Shown: positions 41,737-55,546 of the stretch, one piece after another | How positions within the stretch are numbered: position 1 is the first letter of the stretch | How the letters are laid out: each line of letters starts with the position of its first letter | Notes under the pieces: model-generated | What the model was told of the DNA's origin: nothing | Databases searched by the model: none | The model's input: the letters and a program-made list of their open reading frames with translations, nothing else | NCBI GenBank assembly: GCA_028820695.1 | Contig: JAPPIB010000045.1 | Span: forward strand, 1 to 64,000 | Reading direction: 5' to 3' | Length of the DNA stretch: 64,000 nt | Source: Acidiferrobacterales bacterium | GTDB lineage: Bacteria > Pseudomonadota > Gammaproteobacteria > Arenicellales > JAJDZL01 | Translations under genes and position numbers: made by a program

Positions 41737-44427
41737 CTATACAACTTCCCTGACCTGCGGCCGATTGGTGAGCCGTTTCAGGACGTAGCGCAAAATGCCC
41801 TGACTTTGGTAGTATTCCCATTCCCGCGGGGTATCTATCCTCACGATCGCGCTGAACTTCTCGTGAGAACCATCAGCTCTGGTTGCGACGACCTCAATTT
41901 CCGTCACTCCTTTTTCGAGACCTTTGATGTGAAAAACTTCCTCACCGGTCAGGTTCAGTGCTTGTCTCGATTCGCCTTCACAGAACTGTAGCGGAAGAAT
42001 TCCCATACCTGCCAGATTGGAGCGGTGAATTCTCTCGTAGGTTTCCACTATCACTGCCTTGACACCGAGCAGCAGCGGACCCTTGGCGGCCCAATCCCTG
42101 GAGGAACCTGATCCATACTCCTTGCCGCCGATGATAATCAACGGTGTTCTTTGCTCGCGGTAGCGTACCGAAGCATCGTAGATGGTCATCGTCTCCCCGG
42201 ATGGCATGTGCCGTGTCCATCCGCCTTCTGTTCCCGGCGCCAGTTCATTTCTCAGACGAACGTTGGCGAAAGTTCCTCTCATCATGACTTCGTGATTGCC
42301 TCGCCGCGAACCGTAGGAATTGAAGTCGGACACAGGTACCCCGCTTTGGATCAGATACTGTCCTGCCGGACTCGCGGGCATGATTGCGCCTGCTGGAGAA
42401 ATGTGATCCGTCGTGACACTGTCGCCGAGCATCGCGAGCACACGCGCACCAAGAATATCGTCGATGCGCTCGCTCGCATTCGCAACGTTTCCGATGTAAG
42501 GGGCTTTACGGATATAGGTCGAGGAATCATCCCACTTATACTGACCGGATTGCACCACGGGAATCTCAGCCCATTTGTCGTCACCTCGGAAAACATTCGC
42601 GTATTTGGTTCGGAACAGCTGATTGTTCACAAAGCCATCGATCACTTCATTGATCTCGGAATTCGTCGGCCAAATGTCCTTCAGATAGACCTTGTTGCCG
42701 CCCGTACCGACACCAATTGAGTCGCTGCTCAAGTCGACGTTCATCGATCCAGCAAGCGCGTACGCGACCACCAGCGGCGGAGAAGCGAGAAAGTTCATTT
42801 TGACTGCCGCATGAACCCGTCCTTCAAAGTTCCGATTGCCCGACAGCACTGAACTGACGACGAGCTCGCCTTCCTTGATTCCCTTTGCTACACCTTCCGG
42901 CAGTGGACCGCTGTTCCCGATGCAGGTTGTACATCCGTATCCGACAATCGAGAACCCGAGTCTTTGCAGGGACTCCATCAAACCCGACTGTTCAAGATAT
43001 TCGCTCACAACCTGAGAACCGGGAGCGAGTGATGTCTTCACCCAGGGCTTCACAGACAACCCTGCATCAACTGCTTTTTTGGCCAACAGGCCTGCTGCAA
43101 CGACTACAGCCGGATTGGACGTGTTGGTGCAACTTGTGATTGCCGCGACCACAACGTCCCCATCGGACAGGGTCACCGACTGATCATCGATATCGACATC
43201 GATACTCTGCACACCGGATTGGCTGGAGCGAATGGCGCTGAGGCTCTTTTCGACTGTTTGTTTTGCGTCTCGCAGCAGTACCCGGTCCTGAGGTCGCTTC
43301 GGACCGGCAAGGCTGGGCTCCACTTCGGACAGGTCCAATTCAACCAGCTCGTTGTAGCGTGCCGGACCGGACTGCCCAGGCTCCTTGAACATTCCCTGAT
43401 GTCTGGCGTAGGCCTCCACCAGCGCAACCGCACTTTCGTTGCGACCTGTCAATCGCAGGTATTTGAGGGTATTCTCGTCGATTGGGAAAACACCACAGGT
43501 CGCACCATACTCTGGAGCCATATTGGATATGGTTGCCTGATCGGATACTGAAAGATGATCCAGTCCATCGCCAAAAAATTCTACGAACTTGCCAACTACT
43601 CCATGATTCCGCAGCAGTTCCACTACAGTCAGCACAAGGTCGGTGGCAGTCGCACCTTCCGGCAGGGAACCATGGAGCCGACAGCCGACAACCCGCGGCA
43701 ATAGCATGGCGATCGACTCGCCCAGCATGGCCGCCTCCGCTTCGATACCACCAACTCCCCAGCCCAGAACTCCGATTCCATTGATCATGGTGGTATGAGA
43801 ATCGGTTCCCACGACAGTATCAGGAAAGGCATACAGTTTGCTGTCAACCTGCTTTTCGCTGATGACTGTGGCCAAAAACTCAAGGTTCACCTGGTGAACA
43901 ATACCAGTCGAGGGAGGGACCACACTGAACTGGTTGAATGAATTCTGTCCCCACCTCAAAAAAGTGTACCGCTCCGCGTTTCTCTTGTACTCCAGCACCG
44001 CGTTGAGATCGATGGCATTATTGGTTCCAAAATGATCCACCATGACTGAATGGTCAATGACAAGATCTGTTCGCACGACTGGATTGACAGCTCTCGGGTC
44101 GTAACCCATCTCGGCCAGTGAATCTCTCATGGACGCCAAATCGACTATCGCTGGGACACCGGTGAAGTCCTGCATCAGTACACGTGCAGGGGAAAATCCG
44201 ATTTCAGTCTGTGGCGGATTGTTCTCATCCCAATTGGCGATCGAGAGAATCTGCTCCTGCGTGACGTCGGTTCCATTCTCGCATCGAAGAAGATTCTCGA
44301 GCAGAATCTTCAACGAGTAAGGAAGCGACATGACATCGTAGCTGTCGCTCAAGCGTTGGAGGGAGTGAATTTCGTAAGAACGGCGATTGACCTCCAGAGT
44401 CGTTCGCGTGTTGAAACTATTGGACAT
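41737..44427 (-). CDS. acnA: Aconitate hydratase AcnA
   Basis: An 896-residue [4Fe-4S] enzyme of the TCA cycle interconverting citrate and isocitrate, of the AcnA/IRP type. The cluster cysteines are in AAITSCTNTSNPAV and YGCTTCIGNSGPL, the N-terminal half has VVGTDSHTTMINGIGVLGWG, and the swivel domain has KEYGSGSSRDWAAKGPLLLG. Length matches the family (about 890). It is monocistronic, with a 533-bp upstream gap and a converging yciB. Confidence 0.97.
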   Translation of the reverse strand: MSNSFNTRTTLEVNRRSYEIHSLQRLSDSYDVMSLPYSLKILLENLLRCENGTDVTQEQILSIANWDENNPPQTEIGFSPARVLMQDFTGVPAIVDLASMRDSLAEMGYDPRAVNPVVRTDLVIDHSVMVDHFGTNNAIDLNAVLEYKRNAERYTFLRWGQNSFNQFSVVPPSTGIVHQVNLEFLATVISEKQVDSKLYAFPDTVVGTDSHTTMINGIGVLGWGVGGIEAEAAMLGESIAMLLPRVVGCRLHGSLPEGATATDLVLTVVELLRNHGVVGKFVEFFGDGLDHLSVSDQATISNMAPEYGATCGVFPIDENTLKYLRLTGRNESAVALVEAYARHQGMFKEPGQSGPARYNELVELDLSEVEPSLAGPKRPQDRVLLRDAKQTVEKSLSAIRSSQSGVQSIDVDIDDQSVTLSDGDVVVAAITSCTNTSNPAVVVAAGLLAKKAVDAGLSVKPWVKTSLAPGSQVVSEYLEQSGLMESLQRLGFSIVGYGCTTCIGNSGPLPEGVAKGIKEGELVVSSVLSGNRNFEGRVHAAVKMNFLASPPLVVAYALAGSMNVDLSSDSIGVGTGGNKVYLKDIWPTNSEINEVIDGFVNNQLFRTKYANVFRGDDKWAEIPVVQSGQYKWDDSSTYIRKAPYIGNVANASERIDDILGARVLAMLGDSVTTDHISPAGAIMPASPAGQYLIQSGVPVSDFNSYGSRRGNHEVMMRGTFANVRLRNELAPGTEGGWTRHMPSGETMTIYDASVRYREQRTPLIIIGGKEYGSGSSRDWAAKGPLLLGVKAVIVETYERIHRSNLAGMGILPLQFCEGESRQALNLTGEEVFHIKGLEKGVTEIEVVATRADGSHEKFSAIVRIDTPREWEYYQSQGILRYVLKRLTNRPQVREVV

Positions 44428-44628
44428 TAGACGTTGGATTCCTCTGGGTTTTGAAGCTTATGGCGCTGAAATTTCGTGCGCTGATTGAACGGCGAGTGTG
44501 TTTCAGATTAACGAACCCGCCCTGCATTCGAATGAGTTTCCAATTCAGGGGGCGGGAAGCGATGGATGGATTGTTCACAATCTTGGACCGAACTGTCCAA
44601 AATATGGTACTGGCAGGTTTGGCACTCA

Positions 44629-44660
44629 AGCCGTGTACAGGATATTCCTGAAACACGGCT
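44629..44660. repeat. Long stem-loop between acnA and ligA
   Basis: AGCCGTGT (44629-44636) pairs with ACACGGCT (44653-44660), and inside it CAGGA pairs with TCCTG around a three-base loop. It is too well paired to be chance and has no T-run. It lies in the 533-bp gap upstream of acnA. It may be the relic of an inserted element. Apart from this and the next entry, 44428-44960 holds nothing I can name. Confidence 0.4.
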
Positions 44661-44688
44661 GGGAAATGGTTGTCGGTCAGTTCTTCGG

Positions 44689-44946
44689 TCAACGCTGATC
44701 GAATTTGGTTGATGTTCGGACAAATTGGCAGTCAGTCAATCTCCCGGCAAGATATCGCCATCTCATCATCTGATGCGGACTCGATAATTGCGCCACAACC
44801 GCCATGTTTCTCATGGTTGAATTATAAGTGAATCCACTTCTGCATTCGGTACATTTCCACCTGCAGCGGCCGTTTTTTCGCGACTTTTTTTCTTGCGGGA
44901 TTCGATGGTTGCAATCTAAGTTATGGGGACATGAATTCCGCATCAC
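44689..44946 (-). pseudogene. Possible transposase N-terminal zinc-ribbon remnant
   Basis: An 85-codon frame begins NSCPHNLDCNHRIP and continues GRCRWKCTECRSGFTYNST. The pattern CP-x(n)-C, then G-R-x-R-W-K-C-x-x-C-R-x-x-F, is that of the zinc ribbon at the start of IS1- and IS1595-like transposases. No catalytic domain follows. It could be chance; there is no ribosome site. Confidence 0.25.
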
Positions 44947-44960
44947 AAGGACGGAGCGAG

Positions 44961-48723
<3,763 letters not shown>

Positions 48724-48724
<1 letters not shown>

Positions 48725-51700
48725 TACGCAACAAACTCCTGGGCTTCCTGCAGGTCTACGGAGAGAATTCTCGAAACATTGGGTTCAGGCATCGTCACAC
48801 CGATCAGTGAATCAACGGATTCCATGGTGATCTTGTTGTGCGTAATCAAAACCAGCTGGGTCGAATCCGCCAGGTCGCGCAGACTGTTGCACAGTCGATA
48901 AACGTTCTCGTCATCAAGCGGTGCATCGATCTCATCAAGCAGACAGACAGGAGAAGGATTGATCCTGAAAAAAGCCAGAATCATGGCGACCGCGGTCAAC
49001 GATTTCTCCCCTCCGGACAATGCCTGGATGTTATGGACACGCTTGCCTTTCGGACGCGCATAGACCCGCAGGCCGGCATTTTCCGGATATTCACCAATCA
49101 GTTCAAGGTGACCGCTGCCGCCTCCGAATAGCAGTGGCAGCAGTCGCTGGTATTCGGAATTCACGGAATTGAACATTTCGGTGAATTGCTGCCGCGACTC
49201 CTGATCGATTTTCTGGATTGTGTCGCGAAGTGTTTCCACCGCCCGACTCAGATCGTCGTGCTGGCTGTCCATGTAGTCCCTGCGTTGCTTTTCCTGCTCA
49301 TACTGTTCAACAGCAATCAGATTGACACCGCCAACACTCTCGATTCTCCGCAACAATCGTTCCAATTTGGCCTGATTCACCTCAGCGTCAAACTCATCGT
49401 CGAGTTGTTCCATTTCCAGCTCTGGTGTTGAATCGAGATCTATGACCTTCTGATTGATTTCTTCGACTTGTGCGGTCAACGCTGAACTGTTGACTTTCAC
49501 ATCCTGAATCCTGGTATTGACCTCTTCCACTGAGAGTTGATGCTTCAACCGCATCTCGTCCAGCTTTCGGTAGTTGGTTTCGGACTCCTGGGCATGATCG
49601 CGGGCTTCCGACAACTTTTCCTCACAAAGCCGACTTTCCACCAGATACTCATTCAGCCTGGCCTTGAGCGGGCCTACAGGATCATCACGATCCACAAGCC
49701 GTTTCTCAACTTCACGCTGCTCGGCTTCGATACTTCCCAAGCGTTGCTGATGGTCTGCAATGGATGCGCGGATCAGTTCGCGATCCGAATCAGATTTCTG
49801 GGCTTCAAGTTCAATGCGATGCTTGATGGCCATGGCTTCACTGACAGTATCCTGAAGCGTGTTCAACTCGAACTGCGTTTGCCTGAGCTGCTGCAGTTTA
49901 CCGGACTTTCGAAGCTCGATCTCGGAGCAAGCGGCGGATTCAATATCAGCCTGACGCTGCAGTTCCTGTTGCTCGGACTGCAACCGGGTCGCAGTCTGCC
50001 TTAACTGCTCTGTCTGCGATTCGAGCTGAACCCTTCTTTCCGAAGACCTGATCCGACTGGTCCGCAGTTCTCCCAGTTCATCACTGGCTGAGTTGAGCTG
50101 CGCATTGGTATCAGTCAATTTCTGGCGCAGCAGCGCAATGCCGGATTCTAACTTGGCAATCGCCGTTCTGTTGTGTTCAAGCTGCTGGCGTCTGGTCTGC
50201 TGGTGAAGTTCATCACGTCTGACTTGAGATTCATACTTGCGAATCAATCGACTTGTTTCCATCACGCCGGCGCGTGCTTCATCGCCGACCGCGGGCGAAT
50301 ACCAGTTTGATCCGATCAGTGCACCCTGGGGTGTTACGATGCATTCTGTCGGACTCAAATGCGATCGAATGGCCAGCGCGTGTTCCAGACTGTCAGCGGC
50401 GTAGACACCGCCAAGCATACTCTCGACCACCTGATCCTTGCTTTTGACATGTCGCACCAGCAAAGGCGCCGCTCCGTCTGGGTGCACCATGTCTTTTGCA
50501 GCTTCTACAAAATACAGTTTGGCGTTGACCGGACTGCCGCTTGAATCGCGTGCCACCTGTTCGGTGTCGGTCACGACAACCGCACCGATCCTGTCGCCCA
50601 TTACCCGGTCGAGCGCACGCTCCCAGCCCTCGGTCACCTCGATCTGCGATGACAGGGCAGGTGCCTGGTCAAAGCCATTGTCCGTCAACCATTTTTCGAT
50701 TGCCTTTGTCGACTGCGCCTCGTGCAGGCCGCGTTCCAATGTCTTCAGCCGGACTTGCGCTTCCTGAGAACTTTCGCGCAACGAGTCCAATTCATCAATG
50801 AGACGATCGTATTCGGCTCGCTTGTCAGTCAGGGCATTTTCCGATTCAATGACTTCCCGGTTCAGACTCTCACTTGTCTGCGCCAGACCCTCAACTCTTG
50901 ATTGCAGCGGTTCACTTGAATCTGTGTGGTCCTGTGAAGCCAGCCGATCCAACTCCTGCGCAAGAGATGTCTGCTGATTTTCCGCATCATTCATCCGACG
51001 TTGCACTTCGTCAACCGTCGCAAGAACGGACTCTCGGCGACGGATCCCATCAATCAGGTCCTGATCGATCTGCGCCGACTCGATTTGGGCCTGTTCGAAC
51101 CTCGATGACATCTCATCTGTCGCCTGCGATTTGGATTGCAGATCCGCTTCAGCCTCAAGCAGCAGCTTGTGCTGCCGGCCGGAACTCTCAGCGACGCTTC
51201 GTTCCCGTTGTTCGAATTCCTCGATGGAATTTCTGAGTTGCGCCGATTCGGACTTCAGTCTCGACAGGTTCGTTTGGTCACGCTCAAGCTCTTCGCCACT
51301 TTCCTTGATCTGACGATCAAGATTGGAAATTTCCGCATTGACACGATAGTGTTCCATCTGCAGGGCGTTGAGTTTGGCCTGCTGATGCAATTGTCCCTTT
51401 CTGGATTTTTCCTGATCCGCCTCCGCTGCCCGCACCTGAGCGAGCCTTTTGTTTCTTTCGACGTCGAGTTCAGAAATCACCGACTCGGCCTGTTCTATTT
51501 GCTGCCGCAGACCAGTCCATTCGAACGTCAGCAGGCTTGCGCGCAGCTGGGCGGCCTTTTCTTTCATTTTTGTATAGCGTCGCGCCTGATCTGCCTGATA
51601 CTTGAGCTTGCGCACGGTCGCTTCCACCTCGGCGCGCATGTCATCAAGCCTTTCCATATTTTCCTGTGTCCGATTGAGTTTCAATAAAGTTTCGTGACGC

Positions 51701-52227
51701 TTCTCCCGGAATCTTGACACGCCGGATGCCTCTTCAATGAAGGAACTGAGTTCCTCGGGCTTGCCTTCCACAATTCGGCTGATCATCCCCTGCTCAATGA
51801 TCGAATAGGACCGGGGACCGAAACCTGTTCCCAGAAACAGCTCCTTTACATCGCGCCTGCGGGTTCGGGTGTTGTTGATGAAATACTCAGAAATACCATC
51901 CCGTGTCACGGTCCGACGAACGGAGATTTCGGCATACTTGGCCCACTGTGCGGGACAACGGCTCATTGAGTTGTCGAACAGAAGTTCCACACTTGACCTG
52001 GCCGCGGGCTTACGCTGTTCCGAGCCATTGAAGATCACGTCATCCAGCGTCTCCCCACGCAGACTCTTTGCCGAGGATTCGCCGACAACCCAGCGCATCG
52101 CATCGATAATATTGGATTTCCCCGAGCCATTGGGCCCTACAATTCCAGCGATCTTTCTTGGCATGTGGAGGGTAACCGGATCAGCAAACGACTTGAATCC
52201 GGCAATCTTGATTTGCTTGAGTTGCAT
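48724..52227 (-). CDS. smc: Chromosome segregation protein SMC
   Basis: A 1167-residue SMC ATPase. Walker A is GPNGSGKSNIIDAMRWVVGE, and the head closes with the signature LSGGEKSLTAVAMILAFF and Walker B PVCLLDEIDAPLDDENV. Two coiled-coil arms flank a hinge near 510-650 (KAIEKWLTDNGFDQAPALSS ... GAALIGSNWYSP-like). It condenses and organises the chromosome with ScpAB. Length is normal. Gammaproteobacteria outside the MukBEF group have SMC beside zipA, as here. Confidence 0.97.
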
Positions 52228-52334
52228 AGGTCAGTTCCTACTTGCAGTCATTCATGCTCAGCGGCTTTATGGCCCGAAGATAACCAAAACTATTTACGGA
52301 TGATTGTGATTGGCGATGGCAGCGGGAAGACCGA

Positions 52335-52940
52335 TCACTCGTGTGGAACGGTCTGCATGAGTGAAGGTCGGGATGAAACCGACTCATGCCATTTCGTCAA
52401 TCCCGGCCGCCCTGCCCGCCAGTCATCCGCAGAAAATCGAAAATCCAGATACCCCAGCGCAACTCCGACTGTAATCTGCCCGATCGTAAAACCATCGGAC
52501 AGCTCATCCACTTTGCCTTCCAGCGTATCCAGCGAACGTTCGATGGCTTTGGCAAATCGATCAGCCACCGTCTGTGACTGCAGTTCCGGCGGTCTTCGCC
52601 CTTCCAGCAGACGTCCGATTGCCGCGTCCAGAATCCCATCGCCCAATGCCTGTTGCTGCAAGGCGTTCCAACGTGCCTCTCCGTCTTGTGGAAACAATCT
52701 CGGGGTTGAACACAGACTGTCTAGAAACTCACAGATGACCGGGGAGTCAAACAGTACTTTTCCGCTTTCGGTCGTGAGTGCGGGAACTTTGCCAAGAGGA
52801 TTCGTAATTGGTAAGTCGGTATCGGGTGCCCAAGGATTCGTCAACTGACGTTCGACTTGATGTTCGAGTCCGCATTCATGAATGGTTGCGGTGACTTTGC
52901 GGACGTATGGTGACGTTGTGGAATAGCGCAGTTTCAGCAT
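52335..52940 (-). CDS. Glutathione S-transferase family protein
   Basis: A 201-residue GST. The thioredoxin-like N-terminal domain begins KLRYSTTSPYVRKVTATIHE and contains the glutathione-contacting NPLGKVPALTTESGKVLFDS then PVICEFLD; the helical domain has RFAKAIERSLDTLEGKVDEL and ITVGVALGYLDFRFS. The Ser/Thr-Ser-Pro-Tyr site suggests a YibF-like cytosolic class. It is monocistronic and divergent from dksA. Substrate unknown. Confidence 0.92.
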   Translation of the reverse strand: MLKLRYSTTSPYVRKVTATIHECGLEHQVERQLTNPWAPDTDLPITNPLGKVPALTTESGKVLFDSPVICEFLDSLCSTPRLFPQDGEARWNALQQQALGDGILDAAIGRLLEGRRPPELQSQTVADRFAKAIERSLDTLEGKVDELSDGFTIGQITVGVALGYLDFRFSADDWRAGRPGLTKWHESVSSRPSLMQTVPHE

Positions 52941-53123
52941 ATAGAAATACTCACTTTTTGTAGAGAGAGGTTGGGCTGGGGTAATCGGCTGGCACCGATT
53001 TCCTTTGAAATTCTTTGGCCAATATGGTATATAAGCCGTTTTTCAAACTTGCTGTCCGAAATAAGGAATGGAAGCATTTTGGGTTCTTGAAATTTTACCA
53101 TAAATGTAGGAATAACTTCAAAC

Positions 53124-53546
53124 TTGGAAACTATCGCAAAATCACTGAATTTCGAGCCGTACCAGGCGAAAAGCAACGAAAAGTACATGAATGAGAAGCA
53201 GCGAAAGCACTTCTTGGAAATTCTTACGACCTGGAAGGAGGAGCTGTTGGGAGAATCGTCGCGAACCGTCGTCAACCTGCAGGACGAAACCATCAACCAT
53301 CCGGATCAGATTGATCGGGCGAGTCAGGAAACTGACATGTCAATTGAGCTGCGCAATCGGGATCGGGAACGGCGACTAATCCGTAAAATTGAAGAGTCTA
53401 TCGTCAGACTTGAGACCGGCGGATATGGATACTGCGAATCGTGTGGGATTGAAATCGGTCTCGGCAGGCTGGAAGCGCGGCCTACAGCAATTCTCTGCCT
53501 GGACTGCAAGGTGCTCGATGAGATTAAAGAGCGTCGACGGCACTGA
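53124..53546 (+). CDS. dksA: RNA polymerase-binding transcription factor DksA
   Basis: A 140-residue ppGpp cofactor of RNA polymerase. The coiled-coil tip region reads MNEKQRKHFLEILTTWKEEL then DRASQETDMSIELRNRDRER, and the zinc finger is CESCGIEIGLGRL with CLDC. The start is probably TTG at 53124, which gives the family length (E. coli 151) with AGGA about 13 bases upstream; an ATG 21 codons later would remove part of the N-terminal helix. It is divergent from the GST gene. Confidence 0.93.
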   Translation: METIAKSLNFEPYQAKSNEKYMNEKQRKHFLEILTTWKEELLGESSRTVVNLQDETINHPDQIDRASQETDMSIELRNRDRERRLIRKIEESIVRLETGGYGYCESCGIEIGLGRLEARPTAILCLDCKVLDEIKERRRH

Positions 53547-53712
53547 ATCACCAATTTCGAGATACATGATCAACTTGGAACTTCACGTCAGGCAGAGCGA
53601 TTGAATCTGCGCCGACCGAATCAGTTATGTCTGAAATTCGCCATAATACCCGGTGGGAAACTGATGCCCCTGTCGATCATGTGCCAACCACCTGAAATTC
53701 ACCGGATCAAAC

Positions 53713-55038
53713 ATGAAAGATTGTGACCTGATCGTCAGAGACGGATTGGTTGCCGCACACGACGGCACTATCGCCCAAGCTGACGTTGCATGCACGGATG
53801 GCCGTATCGTGTCCATTGCACCGTCTTTGAAACTCGCCTGCAACATCGAAATTTCCGCACAGGGACTGTTGGTCCTGCCAGGAGTGATAGACGCCCAGGT
53901 TCATTTCCGAGATCCGGGAAACACCCACAAGGAAGATCTGGCGAGCGGCTCGCGAGCGGCTGTCCGCGGCGGTGTTACCAGCTTTCTTGAGATGCCCAAT
54001 ACCAACCCGCCTACCATCAACCAGCAGGAACTGGACAAGAAATTAGCGAGAGCGGCTCAAGTTTGTGTCGCCAACTACGGTTTCTTCATCGGTGCCACAC
54101 CAGATAATCTCGACGATATCAATTCAGCGGGACCCGTATGCGGCATCAAGATATTCATGGGTTCGAGTACGGGTACACTCCTGGTACACGCCGAAAGTGA
54201 TTTGGAAAGAATTTTTGCCGGCGGCTCGCGTCTGATCGCGGTACATGCTGAGGATGAGGAACGACTGCGCAGCCGAATGCAGGCGTTTCTCGGTGACGGA
54301 ACACAGCCGATCGATGTCGCCGTTCACTCGCAGATTCGTGACGATGAGTCAGCACTGCTGGCAACCCGAAGAGCGGTAGAACTGTCCCGGAAGTTCAACC
54401 GGCGTCTGCATGTCCTGCACCTGACTTCGGCGGTCGAAGTTGACTATCTCAGAGACAACAAGACCGACTTGATCAGCGTCGAATGCACTCCAAACCACCT
54501 GTTTCTCACCGAAAACGATTACGCGCAGCTGGGCAGTTTCGCACAGATGAATCCTCCCCTGCGTACCATTCGTGATCAGCAGGCCTTGTGGGCGGGCCTG
54601 AAAGACGGCACAATCGACTTCATCGCAACCGATCACGCACCTCACACGAAAGACGAGAAAGCCAAAGCATACCCGGAAAGCCCCTCCGGCATGCCCGGAG
54701 TGGAAACATCTTTGCCACTGATACTGACTGCCTGGAAAGACGGTCACTGCACCTTGGAGCAGTTACTGAAATGGCTTTGCCGCGGACCTGCGGAAATTTA
54801 TGGAATGGTCGGCAAGGGACGACTCGAACCGGGATTTGATGCGGACTTGACCATCGTTGACATCGACCACTACAGAACCGTTCGTGACGATGATATGCTT
54901 ACCAAAGTCAGATGGAGCCCATTTCGGGGAAGAAAGCTCACGGGCTGGCCCTTGTGGACCATAGTTGGAGGAAAGATCGCTTACGCCGACAACACGATTC
55001 AGGAGGGCGTGAGAGGGTCACCGGTGCGATTCGGTTAA
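53713..55038 (+). CDS. pyrC: Dihydroorotase (class I, PyrC)
   Basis: A 441-residue amidohydrolase that closes the dihydroorotate ring in pyrimidine synthesis. Family motifs are VIDAQVHFRDPGNTHKEDLA, LEMPNTNPPT, KIFMGSSTGTLLV (carboxylated lysine), LHLTSAVEV, CTPNHLFLTE and IATDHAPHTKDEKAKAY. The first histidine of the usual H-x-H is Gln (QVH), a trait I recall for one bacterial subgroup of class I enzymes. Allantoinase is the alternative but no purine genes are near. A 12-residue-spaced ATG fits; it converges on dtd. Confidence 0.92.
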   Translation: MKDCDLIVRDGLVAAHDGTIAQADVACTDGRIVSIAPSLKLACNIEISAQGLLVLPGVIDAQVHFRDPGNTHKEDLASGSRAAVRGGVTSFLEMPNTNPPTINQQELDKKLARAAQVCVANYGFFIGATPDNLDDINSAGPVCGIKIFMGSSTGTLLVHAESDLERIFAGGSRLIAVHAEDEERLRSRMQAFLGDGTQPIDVAVHSQIRDDESALLATRRAVELSRKFNRRLHVLHLTSAVEVDYLRDNKTDLISVECTPNHLFLTENDYAQLGSFAQMNPPLRTIRDQQALWAGLKDGTIDFIATDHAPHTKDEKAKAYPESPSGMPGVETSLPLILTAWKDGHCTLEQLLKWLCRGPAEIYGMVGKGRLEPGFDADLTIVDIDHYRTVRDDDMLTKVRWSPFRGRKLTGWPLWTIVGGKIAYADNTIQEGVRGSPVRFG

Positions 55039-55069
55039 GGGCAGGTCCGATAATCGCCAACGATCGTCT

Positions 55070-55519
55070 CTAAGTCGGATCCCTTTGCAACGTTATTGTA
55101 AAAGGACCGTCATTGACCAGCGAAACTTTCATATCCATCCCGAATCTGCCTCTGGCAATCGGGATTTTCAGTAACTCGTCAAGTGTCCGGGCAAACTCAT
55201 CAAACAGATCACTCGCTCCTTGTGGTTCCATCGCCTGTGTAAAGTCCGGCCGGCGGCCGCGATCAGTCGATGCATAGAGCGTGAACTGGGGGACTGCCAG
55301 GACGGCGCCACCGGATTCAAGAACAGAATGCTGCAGACGCCGTTCGGCGTCCTCGAAGATTCTCAGATTGACAACCTTGTTTGCGAGTTCCCGAACAATG
55401 CCTGAATTGTCGTTATGGGTGAACCCGACAAACAGCAACAGTCCCCTGCCAATCTCCCCTGCCGTTTCACCGGATATAACTACGGAAGCGCCGAGTACCC
55501 GCTGTGCCAGCACCCTCAT
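55070..55519 (-). CDS. dtd: D-aminoacyl-tRNA deacylase
   Basis: A 149-residue proofreading enzyme that removes D-amino acids from tRNA. Family motifs are MRVLAQRVLGASVVISGETA, GLLLFVGFTHNDNS, the active-site VLAVPQFTLYASTDRGRRPD and the C-terminal RFGMDMKVSLVNDGPFTI. Both cross-subunit motifs (SQFTLY-like and GP-x-T) are intact. Single gene between pyrC, which converges, and pnp, which lies upstream on the same strand. Confidence 0.96.
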   Translation of the reverse strand: MRVLAQRVLGASVVISGETAGEIGRGLLLFVGFTHNDNSGIVRELANKVVNLRIFEDAERRLQHSVLESGGAVLAVPQFTLYASTDRGRRPDFTQAMEPQGASDLFDEFARTLDELLKIPIARGRFGMDMKVSLVNDGPFTITLQRDPT

Positions 55520-55546
55520 CAGACTGTCAAGGCGACCTTCAGTTGA

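Noticed and set aside
53713-55038. Allantoinase
   Set aside because: The amidohydrolase motifs fit class I dihydroorotase and there are no ureide genes around; the QVH variant is a known-looking subgroup trait.
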